Assembly (NCBI RefSeq): GCF_003432035.1
Contig: NZ_QOHO01000052.1
Span: forward strand, 1 to 64,000
From: Lacrimispora amygdalina
GTDB taxonomy: Bacteria; Bacillota; Clostridia; Lachnospirales; Lachnospiraceae
Length of the DNA: 64,000 bases
Direction of reading: 5' to 3'
In this document: in pieces, positions 32,758 through 40,967 of the stretch
How positions within the stretch are numbered: the first letter of the stretch is position 1
How the letters are laid out: each line of letters opens with the position of its first letter
Made by a program: the position numbers and the translations under genes
Notes under the pieces: generated by a model
The model's input: only the letters and a program-made list of their open reading frames with translations
What the model was told of the DNA's origin: nothing
Databases searched by the model: none

Positions 32758-35142
32758 ATGATAGATACTACTACCGAGCTTCAAATCGAAATCATGTCCT
32801 ATGACAACTTAGAAAAATCTGTTGCGTATGATTTGGACAGGATACTCTTTGATTTGGATAGCAAAATAGCTTTATTATCGAACCAAGCGGATAACCTTGA
32901 CTACCTGGTTGCTATCGGCAGCGGGGTGCTGTGTGGTTTGCTCGACGTTCTTTGGGTTGGCGATTTTAGTTTGGAGCGAGGTCGTGGCATTGCGAGCGAG
33001 GAAATAGATAGCCTTGTCACAAAAACAGCGAAGCTATTGGGTTGCAAAGAGGATGATTTAAAATCAGCCGTAGGATTTCTTGAAAAGAAATTTCAGATAC
33101 CAAGCGACGGCAACACGCCGGACTTTGGAGGCGGCTTACAGCATCATCTTCGTGACTTCGCACATCACCCGACTATTGTCGGACTGGTATTTTCGTTCCT
33201 TACGCAGTTTACTTATAGGTCATACGGCACAGATGTCAACGGAGTATTTAAAATTGCAGATGTTACAGAAGCGAGCAAACAGTTCATCGGCAAGGATGTC
33301 CCATCGAAAATACTCTTTGGAACAATCACTTGGTTCTTTCACCTTGTAAGCGATGTGGCCGGTTCAAGCGGTTCTGTTGGCAAAAGCGGCGGCACCGGAA
33401 TACCCGGTCCCCTACTTGCTTTGGCGAAGGAACTGTCCGTGCTTCCTGTTTTTAAGAACATAAATGTCGGCGACAATTCACTATCCGTTTTTTTATCAAA
33501 ACTCTTTAACGGCACTTTGCTCGCAGGGCATGACGAATCCGGCAGGATTATCAAAGACACCGTGGTGAAGTTTGATTTGCGGGGCGAACTCGGCGTTGGA
33601 ATCGAACTTGGCCGGCAGGCGATTCCTGTTGTCGCAAATGAATGCATCGTAAGAAGTTTCTATTTCATTCGCCGCCTTGCAATGGAAATACGCGAAAACG
33701 ATATTTGCTCTGTCACAGGTTTAAAACAGATTGAATGGAGCAAAGTTAAGCCGCTGAATAATCCCACCATAAGCAGAATGCTTACGATTTCAACAGGCGT
33801 ATTTACTACCGTCGATGTCGGCGAAGCAATTATCGCTCAAAAATACTGGGTGTCTATCAACTACGTTGGCATTGGACGGTTCGCCGTTGCTATCGGCGAG
33901 GATGTTACTTGGTGTTTGAAAGCCAGAAACATCAAGAACATAAGGCAAATGTATGAGGATATCAAACGGTTTACGTACACGCAATCCGATGAAAACATTT
34001 ATAAAAGAATGGGTGCCGATATGAATATAGATAAGCTCGGCTTAACCGTTGAGCAAACGGAGATTCTATACAATCTCGAATACTACAAAACCCTAAACGA
34101 CATACAGTCCACGAAATTACTTGTTAACAACGAAGGTGTAAAACGTCTGAAACAGGACTGGCTTGATGAGTGGAAAGGATATATCTCAAAGGGTTTTTCA
34201 AGCTTCTTGCAAATTGAGGACGCTGAACTTCACTGGTATACGGAGCAAGAGCTGATCCGGAAATTCGAGGAAAATGAGCCGCAGAACACATGGTTCAGAC
34301 TGGTTCTTCTTGAAGCAATGCTTTTTGAGCCTTATTATCCTTTGGAGCTTGAAAAAGACAAAAAAGGCAATGATATACCGAGCAAAAAATTTAAAGATTT
34401 GCAGAACATTATTAACGGCTATAAAAAAGGCATCGGCGACGACTACCTTGATTCGTTTTTCTCTGGAAGCTATTATTCGAAAGGCTACATCAAGAGGCTT
34501 CGGAAGTGCTATGACAAAGTGCTGCGCGAACTGAATGAGGTTCTCAAAACAGTGATTACTTCGTTATCCATCACGGCCGTGATAGCGATTGCCGCTATTG
34601 CAACAGCAGGGGCATTCGCTCCGGCGATTGCCGTTGCGTTGGTCGGTTCGAATTTTGCGGGACTTAGCGGAGCCGCCTTAACAAGCGCTTGTCTTGCCTA
34701 TCTTGGCGGCGGTGCGATTGCGATCGGTGGTGGCGGAATGGCTGGCGGTACGATAGCTGTTGTCGGTGGCGGTGCAGTTTTGGGATTCGGTGTCGGTGCC
34801 GGTATCGGTGGTGCTGTCGGTGCTGTCGGCTTGCTTGGAAAGCAAAACACCATTTTACAGTCTGCAAAGCTCCTTATTTCAATCAGGGAAATATTCCTCA
34901 ATGACGAACATGATACCGTGTATTCAAACAGCGTATATGAGCAGTATGTGCAGAACATCATGGATATCGAAAAAGGTATAGTCGAATTGAAACTTCAAGC
35001 AGATGTGGCAAGTGGCAAAGAAAAGAAAGACCTAAAGGGTAGGATAAAGAAAGCTGAAGAGTCCGCTGAGGCTATGAAAATCGCAAGGAAAAACTTGAGA
35101 AAATTCATGAGTTCATTTGAAATTGGATTGTCACAAGAATAA
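32758..35142 (+). CDS. Large Gly-zipper membrane protein, unknown
   Basis: A 794-residue protein. Hydrophobic stretches near residues 50-75 and 135-150 precede a soluble middle. Residues about 595-700 are a long Gly/Ala-rich hydrophobic region (SITAVIAIAAIATAG ... GGGAIAIGGGG ... GVGAGIGGAVG), a glycine-zipper pattern found in pore-forming or membrane-inserting proteins. The C-terminus is a charged coiled-coil-like helix. Position and coupling to the next gene suggest a two-protein module. A membrane-disrupting abortive-infection effector is one possibility, by inference. I recall no named family. Confidence 0.6.
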   Translation: MIDTTTELQIEIMSYDNLEKSVAYDLDRILFDLDSKIALLSNQADNLDYLVAIGSGVLCGLLDVLWVGDFSLERGRGIASEEIDSLVTKTAKLLGCKEDDLKSAVGFLEKKFQIPSDGNTPDFGGGLQHHLRDFAHHPTIVGLVFSFLTQFTYRSYGTDVNGVFKIADVTEASKQFIGKDVPSKILFGTITWFFHLVSDVAGSSGSVGKSGGTGIPGPLLALAKELSVLPVFKNINVGDNSLSVFLSKLFNGTLLAGHDESGRIIKDTVVKFDLRGELGVGIELGRQAIPVVANECIVRSFYFIRRLAMEIRENDICSVTGLKQIEWSKVKPLNNPTISRMLTISTGVFTTVDVGEAIIAQKYWVSINYVGIGRFAVAIGEDVTWCLKARNIKNIRQMYEDIKRFTYTQSDENIYKRMGADMNIDKLGLTVEQTEILYNLEYYKTLNDIQSTKLLVNNEGVKRLKQDWLDEWKGYISKGFSSFLQIEDAELHWYTEQELIRKFEENEPQNTWFRLVLLEAMLFEPYYPLELEKDKKGNDIPSKKFKDLQNIINGYKKGIGDDYLDSFFSGSYYSKGYIKRLRKCYDKVLRELNEVLKTVITSLSITAVIAIAAIATAGAFAPAIAVALVGSNFAGLSGAALTSACLAYLGGGAIAIGGGGMAGGTIAVVGGGAVLGFGVGAGIGGAVGAVGLLGKQNTILQSAKLLISIREIFLNDEHDTVYSNSVYEQYVQNIMDIEKGIVELKLQADVASGKEKKDLKGRIKKAEESAEAMKIARKNLRKFMSSFEIGLSQE

Positions 35143-35187
35143 ATTGAGTTGTTGAATCCTTGTGAAATTGAAAGAGAGGTTTGTCTG

Positions 35188-36237
35188 ATGAAAATTGAAA
35201 TGGGAGAATCCCTTATTATGTCGTGGCTTCGCCATGTTAAAGAATGCCAAATCGTTCAGACGAACTGGAAGGCATCGGCCAGATGGGAGCTAAAAAACAA
35301 AGAGGTCCTTGTCGATCTTTTGAAATGTTCCGATGAACTATTCAAGAGCAAATACGGCTATGACATTTACAAGGGCAACAGCGGCATAGAACAGATACTT
35401 GCACAAGCTGAGATAGATGTGCTTGGCTTGTCTTTCGGTGATGAGGAAACACCCATATATGCCGTTGATGTTGCCTTTCACGAAGCGGGGCTTAACTACG
35501 GTTCAAAAGACGAAACCATTTCAAGGGTGGTCAAGAAGTGTATTAGGGCGGCAATGTGTATTTATGGGTACTTTGGCTATACAGAAGGCTCTATCATTTT
35601 TGCTTCGCCGAAAGTCAATCCCGCCGTTTCTGAGCCGATTTTAGAGAGTATAAACGACATCAGCACCGTGTTTAATAAGGTTGGGCTTTCATACAACACA
35701 CGAATTATCGCTAATAGTGATTTTAGCGAGAGCATCTTGCAGCCTGTTTTGAACACGATGGGCGAGGTCGCCGATACATCAGAATTGTTCATGCGGAGCT
35801 TACAGATGTATAACCTTTTTACCGATAAAAAGCCGAAGTCTGTTGTCGGAAGCTCAAAGGCCGAGCCGAAAAAAATTAGCAAAGAGCTTGAGGCCATAAA
35901 CTACGAGGGGCTTGATGGGCTGAAAGAAATGAAAATCGGGGTCATCGTTCGGACGGTATTACGCAAGATGTTGGAAGATGGCGCTGTTTCATCAGATGAA
36001 GTTGAGCTTATGCAGACAAGGGAATATTCCAAAGAAACCTTTGATATTCAATACCCTCTGCTTATAAAAGCGGATGATACCAATGGCGAAAGCCCCAAAA
36101 GATATTACTCTACGCCGGTGGTAGTAAGAGGGGTCCGTTACTTTGTTTGCTCCGAGTGGTTTGAGGTTGCCGCCAATAATGACAGGCCGTATCTGCTGAA
36201 ATGGCTAACACTTCGTACATATACATCCTCATCATAA
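35188..36237 (+). CDS. Possible PD-(D/E)XK-fold protein, partner of preceding gene
   Basis: A 349-residue soluble protein. Residues 70-150 have a nuclease-like pattern: AQAEIDVLGLSFGDEETPIYAVDVAFHEAGLNYG, then helices and GSIIFASPKV. The acidic positions E/D and D in adjacent strands resemble a PD-(D/E)XK core, but a clear catalytic lysine is not seen. The C-terminal half has a winged-helix look (IGVIVRTVLRKMLEDGAVSSDEVELM). The ATG at 35188 follows GAGAGG. It is the last gene of the long operon, ended by the terminator at 36369-36412. Confidence 0.5.
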   Translation: MKIEMGESLIMSWLRHVKECQIVQTNWKASARWELKNKEVLVDLLKCSDELFKSKYGYDIYKGNSGIEQILAQAEIDVLGLSFGDEETPIYAVDVAFHEAGLNYGSKDETISRVVKKCIRAAMCIYGYFGYTEGSIIFASPKVNPAVSEPILESINDISTVFNKVGLSYNTRIIANSDFSESILQPVLNTMGEVADTSELFMRSLQMYNLFTDKKPKSVVGSSKAEPKKISKELEAINYEGLDGLKEMKIGVIVRTVLRKMLEDGAVSSDEVELMQTREYSKETFDIQYPLLIKADDTNGESPKRYYSTPVVVRGVRYFVCSEWFEVAANNDRPYLLKWLTLRTYTSSS

Positions 36238-36238
36238 C

Positions 36239-36328
36239 GAGAAATGCAATACCGGGGACGCAAAGCCGAGGGTCTAAGGAACTTTATGTGCTATGACAAG
36301 GATAATCTGAGGCAATGAGGTATTTCTC
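36239..36328 (+). ncRNA. Degenerate c-di-GMP-I (GEMM)-like RNA
   Basis: The stem GAGAAATGC (36239-36247) pairs with a 9-base complement at 36320-36328. Inside is GGGACGCAAAGCC and GGGTCTAAGG, the most conserved GEMM core, about 40 of 42 bases matching the riboswitch at 48.3 kb. However, the hairpin that normally sits between CAAACC and GGGACGC is reduced to CCGGGG, so ligand binding is doubtful. It begins right after the stop codon of the preceding gene. Confidence 0.5.
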
Positions 36329-36368
36329 CACGCCCGAATTGCATCATTAAGGCTATTTGAGCACAGGG

Positions 36369-36412
36369 AAAAGCGGCATAACCAGTTGCACAAATTGGTT
36401 ATACCGCTTTTT
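36369..36412. terminator. Bidirectional intrinsic terminator
   Basis: A 16-bp stem with one mismatch (AAAAGCGG-ATAACCA and its complement) with A and T runs on the two sides. It would end the rightward operon and the leftward ribbon-helix-helix gene. Confidence 0.88.
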
Positions 36413-36423
36413 GTATCTGCGGT

Positions 36424-36630
36424 TTATTTCTTTTGTGAGCTGCTGTCAATAAACTCTATATGGTCAAAAGCAAACTTAATCGCCATATTGATCAGCTCGT
36501 TGCGGGAGCGCCCGCTTTTTAACGCCATTTCTTCCAGCTTTTGATTGTATTGTGTTTCAATACGAATGGTCATCGTCACAGACCGTTCAGTCTTGGGCGT
36601 GACTACAAACTTCTCATTCATCGCATTCAC
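36424..36630 (-). CDS. Ribbon-helix-helix (Arc-type) repressor
   Basis: A 68-residue protein, the only convincing minus-strand gene. MTIRIETQYNQKLEEMALKSGRSRNELINMAIKFAFD is the strand-helix-helix DNA-binding fold of Arc/MetJ-like repressors. A 7-bp palindrome (36635-36659) overlaps its -10 box, so it probably represses itself. It may also control the SLOG gene transcribed in the other direction. Confidence 0.8.
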   Translation of the reverse strand: MNAMNEKFVVTPKTERSVTMTIRIETQYNQKLEEMALKSGRSRNELINMAIKFAFDHIEFIDSSSQKK

Positions 36631-36634
36631 CTCT

Positions 36635-36659
36635 GGTTACAATTATATTTGCTGTAACC
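36635..36659 (-). promoter_or_regulatory. Operator and -10 box of ribbon-helix-helix gene
   Basis: GGTTACA (36635-36641) and TGTAACC (36653-36659) form a palindrome with an 11-base centre. On the minus strand the centre contains TATAAT (36642-36647), so repressor binding here would block the promoter of the adjacent gene. Confidence 0.6.
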
Positions 36660-36739
36660 AACGAACATAAGAACACAAATAGCAAACGAAATTAATTGCA
36701 ATAGATGCGTGTATTGTGTAAACTATACATCAGGCTCAA

Positions 36740-36792
36740 TCATTGGCAGCGACATAATCTTGTACCCATAATAAGCTGCGGACTGCCAATGA
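36740..36792. repeat. 10-bp inverted repeat upstream of SLOG gene
   Basis: TCATTGGCAG (36740-36749) and CTGCCAATGA (36783-36792) are exact reverse complements 33 bases apart, ending 48 bases before the SLOG start. It may be a regulator site or a stem in the 5' untranslated RNA. Confidence 0.45.
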
Positions 36793-36839
36793 CGACAGGC
36801 GCTTTATACAATTTCAAAATATAGTGAAGAGGTGGTCAG

Positions 36840-37307
36840 ATGAAAGGAGTATGTATTACCGGTCACAGAAATATCCCCAAGGAGAAGATCGACTATGTGA
36901 GAGAACAGCTTCGGTGGGAGATCGGACAGGCTATTGAGGACGGATTCACATTGTTTCTTTGCGGTATGGCTGATGGCGCCGACTTGGAATTTGGCGCTAT
37001 CGTGGCTGAAGAAAAGATGGAGCATCCCCATCTCTTTTTGGAGGCCGCCATCCCCTACGCGAACAGGCTTAAAAGTAAAAACCCGCTGTTTGGGCAAGTG
37101 CTTGCCCAGTGCAATGGTATCAAGGTTATTTCAAAAGAGTACAATCCCAATTGCTATTTTGCGAGAAACCGCTATTTAGTGCAGAACAGCCAACGGGTGA
37201 TTGCGGTATTTGACGGCCGCGAAAGAAGCGGTACTGCGCAGACCATACGCATAGCTTCGGCAGAGAAAAGGGACATACGGATCATAGACATCAGTCTACC
37301 ACACTAA
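36840..37307 (+). CDS. SLOG/DUF1273-family nucleotide-binding protein
   Basis: A 155-residue Rossmann-like protein: VCITGHRNIP at the start, FLCGMADGADLEFGAI (residues 38-53), LEAAIPYANR, and FARNRYLVQNSQRVIAVFDGRERSGTAQTI. These are the nucleotide-binding hallmarks of the YpsA/DUF1273 branch of the SLOG superfamily. SLOG proteins sense or produce nucleotide-derived signals and are often found on mobile elements and beside defence genes. The start at 36840 follows AGAGGTGG. Confidence 0.82.
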   Translation: MKGVCITGHRNIPKEKIDYVREQLRWEIGQAIEDGFTLFLCGMADGADLEFGAIVAEEKMEHPHLFLEAAIPYANRLKSKNPLFGQVLAQCNGIKVISKEYNPNCYFARNRYLVQNSQRVIAVFDGRERSGTAQTIRIASAEKRDIRIIDISLPH

Positions 37308-37449
37308 CACCTTTATCAGACAGCATTGGTCTGGCAAAGCCGGGCCTTGAAAAAAAGAAACATAGGCGCATTTCATTTATTTTGAAGGAGCTATTGTCTC
37401 TGAGTTAAAATCATATGTGCAAACATGAGATTTTTGGAGGAGCAATAGC

Positions 37450-38067
37450 ATGAATTGTACATACGGATACGTTAGGGTGTCGAGCAAGGATCAAAACGAA
37501 GATCGCCAACTGATTGCCATGAGGGAGTTTGGAGTACTGGAGCGGAATATTTTCCGCGACAAGCAATCCGGGAAAGATTTTAACCGGCCGGCTTATCAAA
37601 AGCTTTTGAAAAAAATAAGGCCCGGCGATACCTTTGTGATCAAAAGCATCGACAGGCTGGGCAGGGATTATGAAGAAATTATCGAGCATTGGCGGGTGAT
37701 TTCAAAGGAGCGCGGAGTCGGAATCGTTGTCCTTGATATGCCGCTACTGGACACGCGGAAAAAAGACCGGGATTTGACAGGAACCTTCATTGCCGATTTA
37801 GTGCTCCAAATCCTCAGCTATGTCGCTCAAAAAGAGCGTGAGTTTAACCGGCAGCGTCAAGCTGAGGGCATTGCAGCGGCAAAAGCAAAGGGCGTCAAGT
37901 TCGGGCGTCCACCCAAGGAGCGCCCCGCCGAATTCTATGGCATATTAAAGGATTGGAGATGCGGCAAGTTATCCGCGCGAAAGGCAGCCAGACAATTGGG
38001 GATTGCCCATAAAACTTTTACGAGATGGGCCTCGGAGTGTCCATCAAAACAAACGATACAAGGGTGA
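37450..38067 (+). CDS. Resolvase/invertase-type serine recombinase
   Basis: A 205-residue small serine recombinase with the catalytic Ser in YGYVRVSSKDQNEDRQ (residues 6-21), the YxKxxRxGR-like IKSIDRLGRDYEEI and a C-terminal helix-turn-helix (LSARKAARQLGIAHKTFTRWA). It is the Pin/Hin/resolvase type. The start at 37450 follows TGGAGGAGC. Inverted 14-bp repeats 50-220 bases downstream (38117-38285) are candidate substrates, and the chemoreceptor operon begins just beyond them. Confidence 0.87.
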   Translation: MNCTYGYVRVSSKDQNEDRQLIAMREFGVLERNIFRDKQSGKDFNRPAYQKLLKKIRPGDTFVIKSIDRLGRDYEEIIEHWRVISKERGVGIVVLDMPLLDTRKKDRDLTGTFIADLVLQILSYVAQKEREFNRQRQAEGIAAAKAKGVKFGRPPKERPAEFYGILKDWRCGKLSARKAARQLGIAHKTFTRWASECPSKQTIQG

Positions 38068-38116
38068 TGCATGGCCTGACTTGTTGTTAGCGTTCGACAA
38101 AATTATAGAAAAAAGC

Positions 38117-38285
38117 AGGCTTTTCGCCCCGCTGAGAACACCGGCCCTCATACAACGAAAGAGAGAACCTCCTCTCTTTTCCTCCGTGAATTTGTGGAAA
38201 ATATGCATAGAGCCTGATAAATTCAGTTTAGTTTTATTTTACCATACCAAAATTGGAAGCACAAGAAGAATGGGGCGAAAAGCCT
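38117..38285. repeat. 14-bp inverted repeats flanking a 141-bp segment
   Basis: AGGCTTTTCGCCCC (38117-38130) and its exact reverse complement (38272-38285) flank an AT-rich segment with no gene. The segment holds a terminator-like stem with T run (about 38156-38181, AGAGAG/CTCTCT) and a weak promoter-like TTGTGG-N18-GATAAA. The first 13 bases recur at 43574-43586. With an invertase gene adjacent, this could be an invertible switch. The gap 38068-38456 otherwise holds only a stem TGGGTGC/GCACCCA near 38292-38333. Confidence 0.5.
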
Positions 38286-38456
38286 ACTTTGGGTGCCAAT
38301 CTATACGCGGATATAAGAGATATGCACCCACATCCCGGCTCTCAACGCCTCCATTCATGCAGTCCACAGGCTATACCGGAACAGCAATTATTTATGAAAG
38401 CAACAGAACCAATGGGGTGGCGAAGCTCCGTTATCAAACATTTGGAGGAAAACAAC

Positions 38457-40238
38457 ATGAAAAACCTATCGATTAGCAAAAAACTTATCATTGGATTCGG
38501 CGCCATTTTAGTCATGCTCCTGATCACCATCGGAATGTCCATTTATAGCATTAACGGAATTAACGAGCAAATTCATTCTTACGCGCAGTATACATTGCCC
38601 AACACCGAGAACATTTGGATGATTCGGCGCAACACGGTATCTGTACAGCGAGATTTGGTCAGCGCTCTGGCTGAGACCGATACGCAGAAAATTGGAAAAT
38701 GGCTCGACTCTGCCCAGCAGGACTCTGCGGCGCTGTTAAGCGAGCTCGAACAATACGCGGGCAACCAAAGAGATACAAGCCGCGACGCAAACATAGCGAC
38801 ATTGCGGGAGCTGCTTGGCAAGGCGGGAGATGCACGACGGGAAATCGAAAAGCTCTTACAATCTCCCACGGACGCCAATGTGCTCCTTGCAAAAGAAAAG
38901 TATGAGGGTACCTATGTTCCTTTTATGGATCAAGCTTCAGAAATTTTAGTCGACTTTACTACAACTGCGGATGCGCGTGCCGCAGCACAGGAGCAGGATG
39001 CAGAGGCTGCGGTTCAGCTTGCCTGGATCATCCTCGCATTGTGCGGCGTCGCAGCGGTTGTTCTTTCCGTGGTATTGATGATGATTATCCGAAAGTCCAT
39101 CCTCACCCCGGTCAATGAAATTGTGGATGCTTATGGCGAAATTGCCAAGGGCAATATGAAAACTGAAATCAGATATGAAAGTCGCGATGAGCTCGGACAG
39201 ATGGTAACACTCATCCAGAAAACCAATGCGATGCAAAATAAAATTGTCGAGGACGTCATCGATAAGTTTACCAAGATATCTCACGGAGATTTGAGGCTTC
39301 GGGTGGATTTAGAATACCCCGGAGATTTTGCGATCCTTAAGCAGACGATTGAGGACACGGTTTCCACGCTTAACGGTACGATGCTGAACATCAACACGGC
39401 CGCCGAACAGGTGGCGACGGGCTCCGATCAAGTATCCAGCGGAGCGCAGGCGCTTGCGTCAGGCTCCACCGAGCAGGCGGCCTCTGTGGAGGAGCTGGCC
39501 GCTTCCGTGGAAAGAATCGCGGAGCAGGCGGAGGAAAATTCATCGGCGGTCATGGCTGCGGCCAGGTCCGTGCAACAGGCAGGCGCGGGTGTAAACGCCG
39601 GAAACGAGCATATGGAGCAGCTCTCGCAGGCCATGACGGACATCAGCTCCGCCTCCAACCAGATTGCCAACATTACAAAGGTAATTGAGGATATCGCCTT
39701 CCAGACTAATATTCTTGCCCTGAACGCTGCGATTGAAGCGGCCCGTGCCGGAAATGCCGGAAAAGGCTTTGCCGTTGTAGCCGACGAGGTTCGCAGCCTT
39801 GCCGCAAAATCAGCGGAAGCCGCTAAGCAGACGGGCGCGCTGATCCAGACCTCCGTTTCCACGGTAGCAAGGGGGATGGAGATCAGCGGCCAGACAGCGC
39901 AGATTCTCCGGGATGTGGGCACGAGCGCAGGCGAAGTAACGGTCAGCTTCGGAAAGATCGAGCAGTCTATCGCGGAGCAGACGATAGCAATCGAACAGAT
40001 CAAGGACGGTCTGTCCCAAATCTCCGCCGTGGTGCAGACCAATGCTGCCACCGCAGAAGAAAACTCCGCTACCAGTGAGGAAATGTCCGCTCAGGCCGCA
40101 ACGCTGCGCCAGGAGGTGGGCAGGTTCAGGCTGAACGAGGGCAAGGGTTACGGCAAAGGCTACATTCCCGCGCTTCCCGATCAAAAGGAAAGTTCGGAGA
40201 TTTTACTGTCTGCCGGCATGTCACTGGGAAAATATTGA
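38457..40238 (+). CDS. Methyl-accepting chemotaxis protein
   Basis: A 593-residue chemoreceptor: a membrane helix at about residues 10-32, a four-helix-bundle sensor domain outside, a second helix near 185-212, a HAMP linker and a long cytoplasmic coiled coil. The signalling tip is clear: [20 protein letters not shown] then [15 protein letters not shown]. The start at 38457 follows GGAGG; the frame is open further upstream but lacks a ribosome site. With a CheW just downstream and no CheA or CheR nearby, it probably plugs into the host chemosensory array or feeds the cyclic-di-GMP enzymes that follow. Confidence 0.93.
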   Translation: MKNLSISKKLIIGFGAILVMLLITIGMSIYSINGINEQIHSYAQYTLPNTENIWMIRRNTVSVQRDLVSALAETDTQKIGKWLDSAQQDSAALLSELEQYAGNQRDTSRDANIATLRELLGKAGDARREIEKLLQSPTDANVLLAKEKYEGTYVPFMDQASEILVDFTTTADARAAAQEQDAEAAVQLAWIILALCGVAAVVLSVVLMMIIRKSILTPVNEIVDAYGEIAKGNMKTEIRYESRDELGQMVTLIQKTNAMQNKIVEDVIDKFTKISHGDLRLRVDLEYPGDFAILKQTIEDTVSTLNGTMLNINTAAEQVATGSDQVSSGAQALASGSTEQAASVEELAASVERIAEQAEENSSAVMAAARSVQQAGAGVNAGNEHMEQLSQAMTDISSASNQIANITKVIEDIAFQTNILALNAAIEAARAGNAGKGFAVVADEVRSLAAKSAEAAKQTGALIQTSVSTVARGMEISGQTAQILRDVGTSAGEVTVSFGKIEQSIAEQTIAIEQIKDGLSQISAVVQTNAATAEENSATSEEMSAQAATLRQEVGRFRLNEGKGYGKGYIPALPDQKESSEILLSAGMSLGKY

Positions 40239-40254
40239 TCGGAGGAAATTGAAG

Positions 40255-40779
40255 ATGAACAGTTCAGCATTACCTGATCTTTCGGATATGCAGGATGCCG
40301 GGATGGAACAGCGGTATCTTACCTTTTGGTCCAACAATCAGTTGTTTGGCACGCCCATAGCGGATATTGTTCAAATCGTGGGGATTCAGGAGATCACTCC
40401 GCTCCCGGACTTCCCAGCCTATGTAAAAGGGATTATCAGTCTGCGGGGGGACGTTCTGCCCATCCTTAATATGCGCCTTCGCATGGGAAATCCAGAAACG
40501 CCCTATACGGAGCGTTCCTGCATCATTATTGCAAATATTCAGAATACCCTGTTCGGTTTTATTGCGGACGAGGTGGATGAAGTTCTGGATATTCCGCAGG
40601 AGCAGATATCTTCTCCGCCGCGGCTTTCCGACAATGTGTCCAACGCTTATCTGTCTGGAATTGGCCGGCTGGAAAAAGGCGAAGGCAAAAAAGAAAGAGT
40701 TGCTCTGATTTTGGATTTGTCCAAGCTTCTGAACGAGAGTGAATTTTCGGCCTTAGCGCAGGCGGTGCAGCCGGAATAA
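40255..40779 (+). CDS. cheW: CheW-like coupling protein
   Basis: A 174-residue CheW-domain protein: YLTFWSNNQLFGTPIADIVQIVG, LPDFPAYVKGIISLRGDVLPILNMRLRMG and FIADEVDEVLDIPQEQI are the conserved blocks. CheW couples receptors to the CheA kinase. The start ATG 40255 is eight bases after GGAGGA. It follows the receptor gene by 16 bases and shares its transcript; no CheA gene is present. Confidence 0.9.
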   Translation: MNSSALPDLSDMQDAGMEQRYLTFWSNNQLFGTPIADIVQIVGIQEITPLPDFPAYVKGIISLRGDVLPILNMRLRMGNPETPYTERSCIIIANIQNTLFGFIADEVDEVLDIPQEQISSPPRLSDNVSNAYLSGIGRLEKGEGKKERVALILDLSKLLNESEFSALAQAVQPE

Positions 40780-40861
40780 TGGCAAGGCAAGATCACGCAT
40801 CCGAGAAACTGTAAAAGCGGCGTCCGATTTTCCTCCGGGGATTCTGTAAATCACAATTGTT

Positions 40862-40902
40862 TCGGCTGTATTTTCTGCAACTGCGCTTGAAAATACAGCC
40901 GA
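40862..40902 (+). promoter_or_regulatory. Perfect 14-bp stem-loop between cheW and GGDEF gene
   Basis: TCGGCTGTATTTTC (40862-40875) pairs exactly with GAAAATACAGCCGA (40889-40902) around a 13-base loop. There is no T run, so it is more likely an mRNA processing or stability element, or an operator, than a terminator. The gap 40780-40967 holds nothing else notable. Confidence 0.6.
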
Positions 40903-40967
40903 TTCTAATAGAACCGGTTTTTGCGAAGTCAGGCGTGGCGAAGCAAAATAGAAAGGGAGGTAACACG

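Noticed and set aside
34689-34904. Cys/Trp/Arg-rich open frame inside the 794-residue gene
   Set aside because: It is an alternative-frame reading of the Gly/Ala codons and the composition is unnatural.
36740-36792. attC-like integron site
   Set aside because: The inverted arms do not contain the GTTRRRY/RYYYAAC cores and there is no integrase of that type nearby.
38262-38350. Further riboswitch upstream of the chemoreceptor
   Set aside because: GGGGCGAAAAGCC only superficially resembles the GEMM core; the remaining conserved blocks are absent.
38253-38456. Longer N-terminus for the chemoreceptor
   Set aside because: It is hydrophilic, overlaps the inverted repeat and lacks a ribosome site; the ATG at 38457 has GGAGG and leads straight into the membrane helix.
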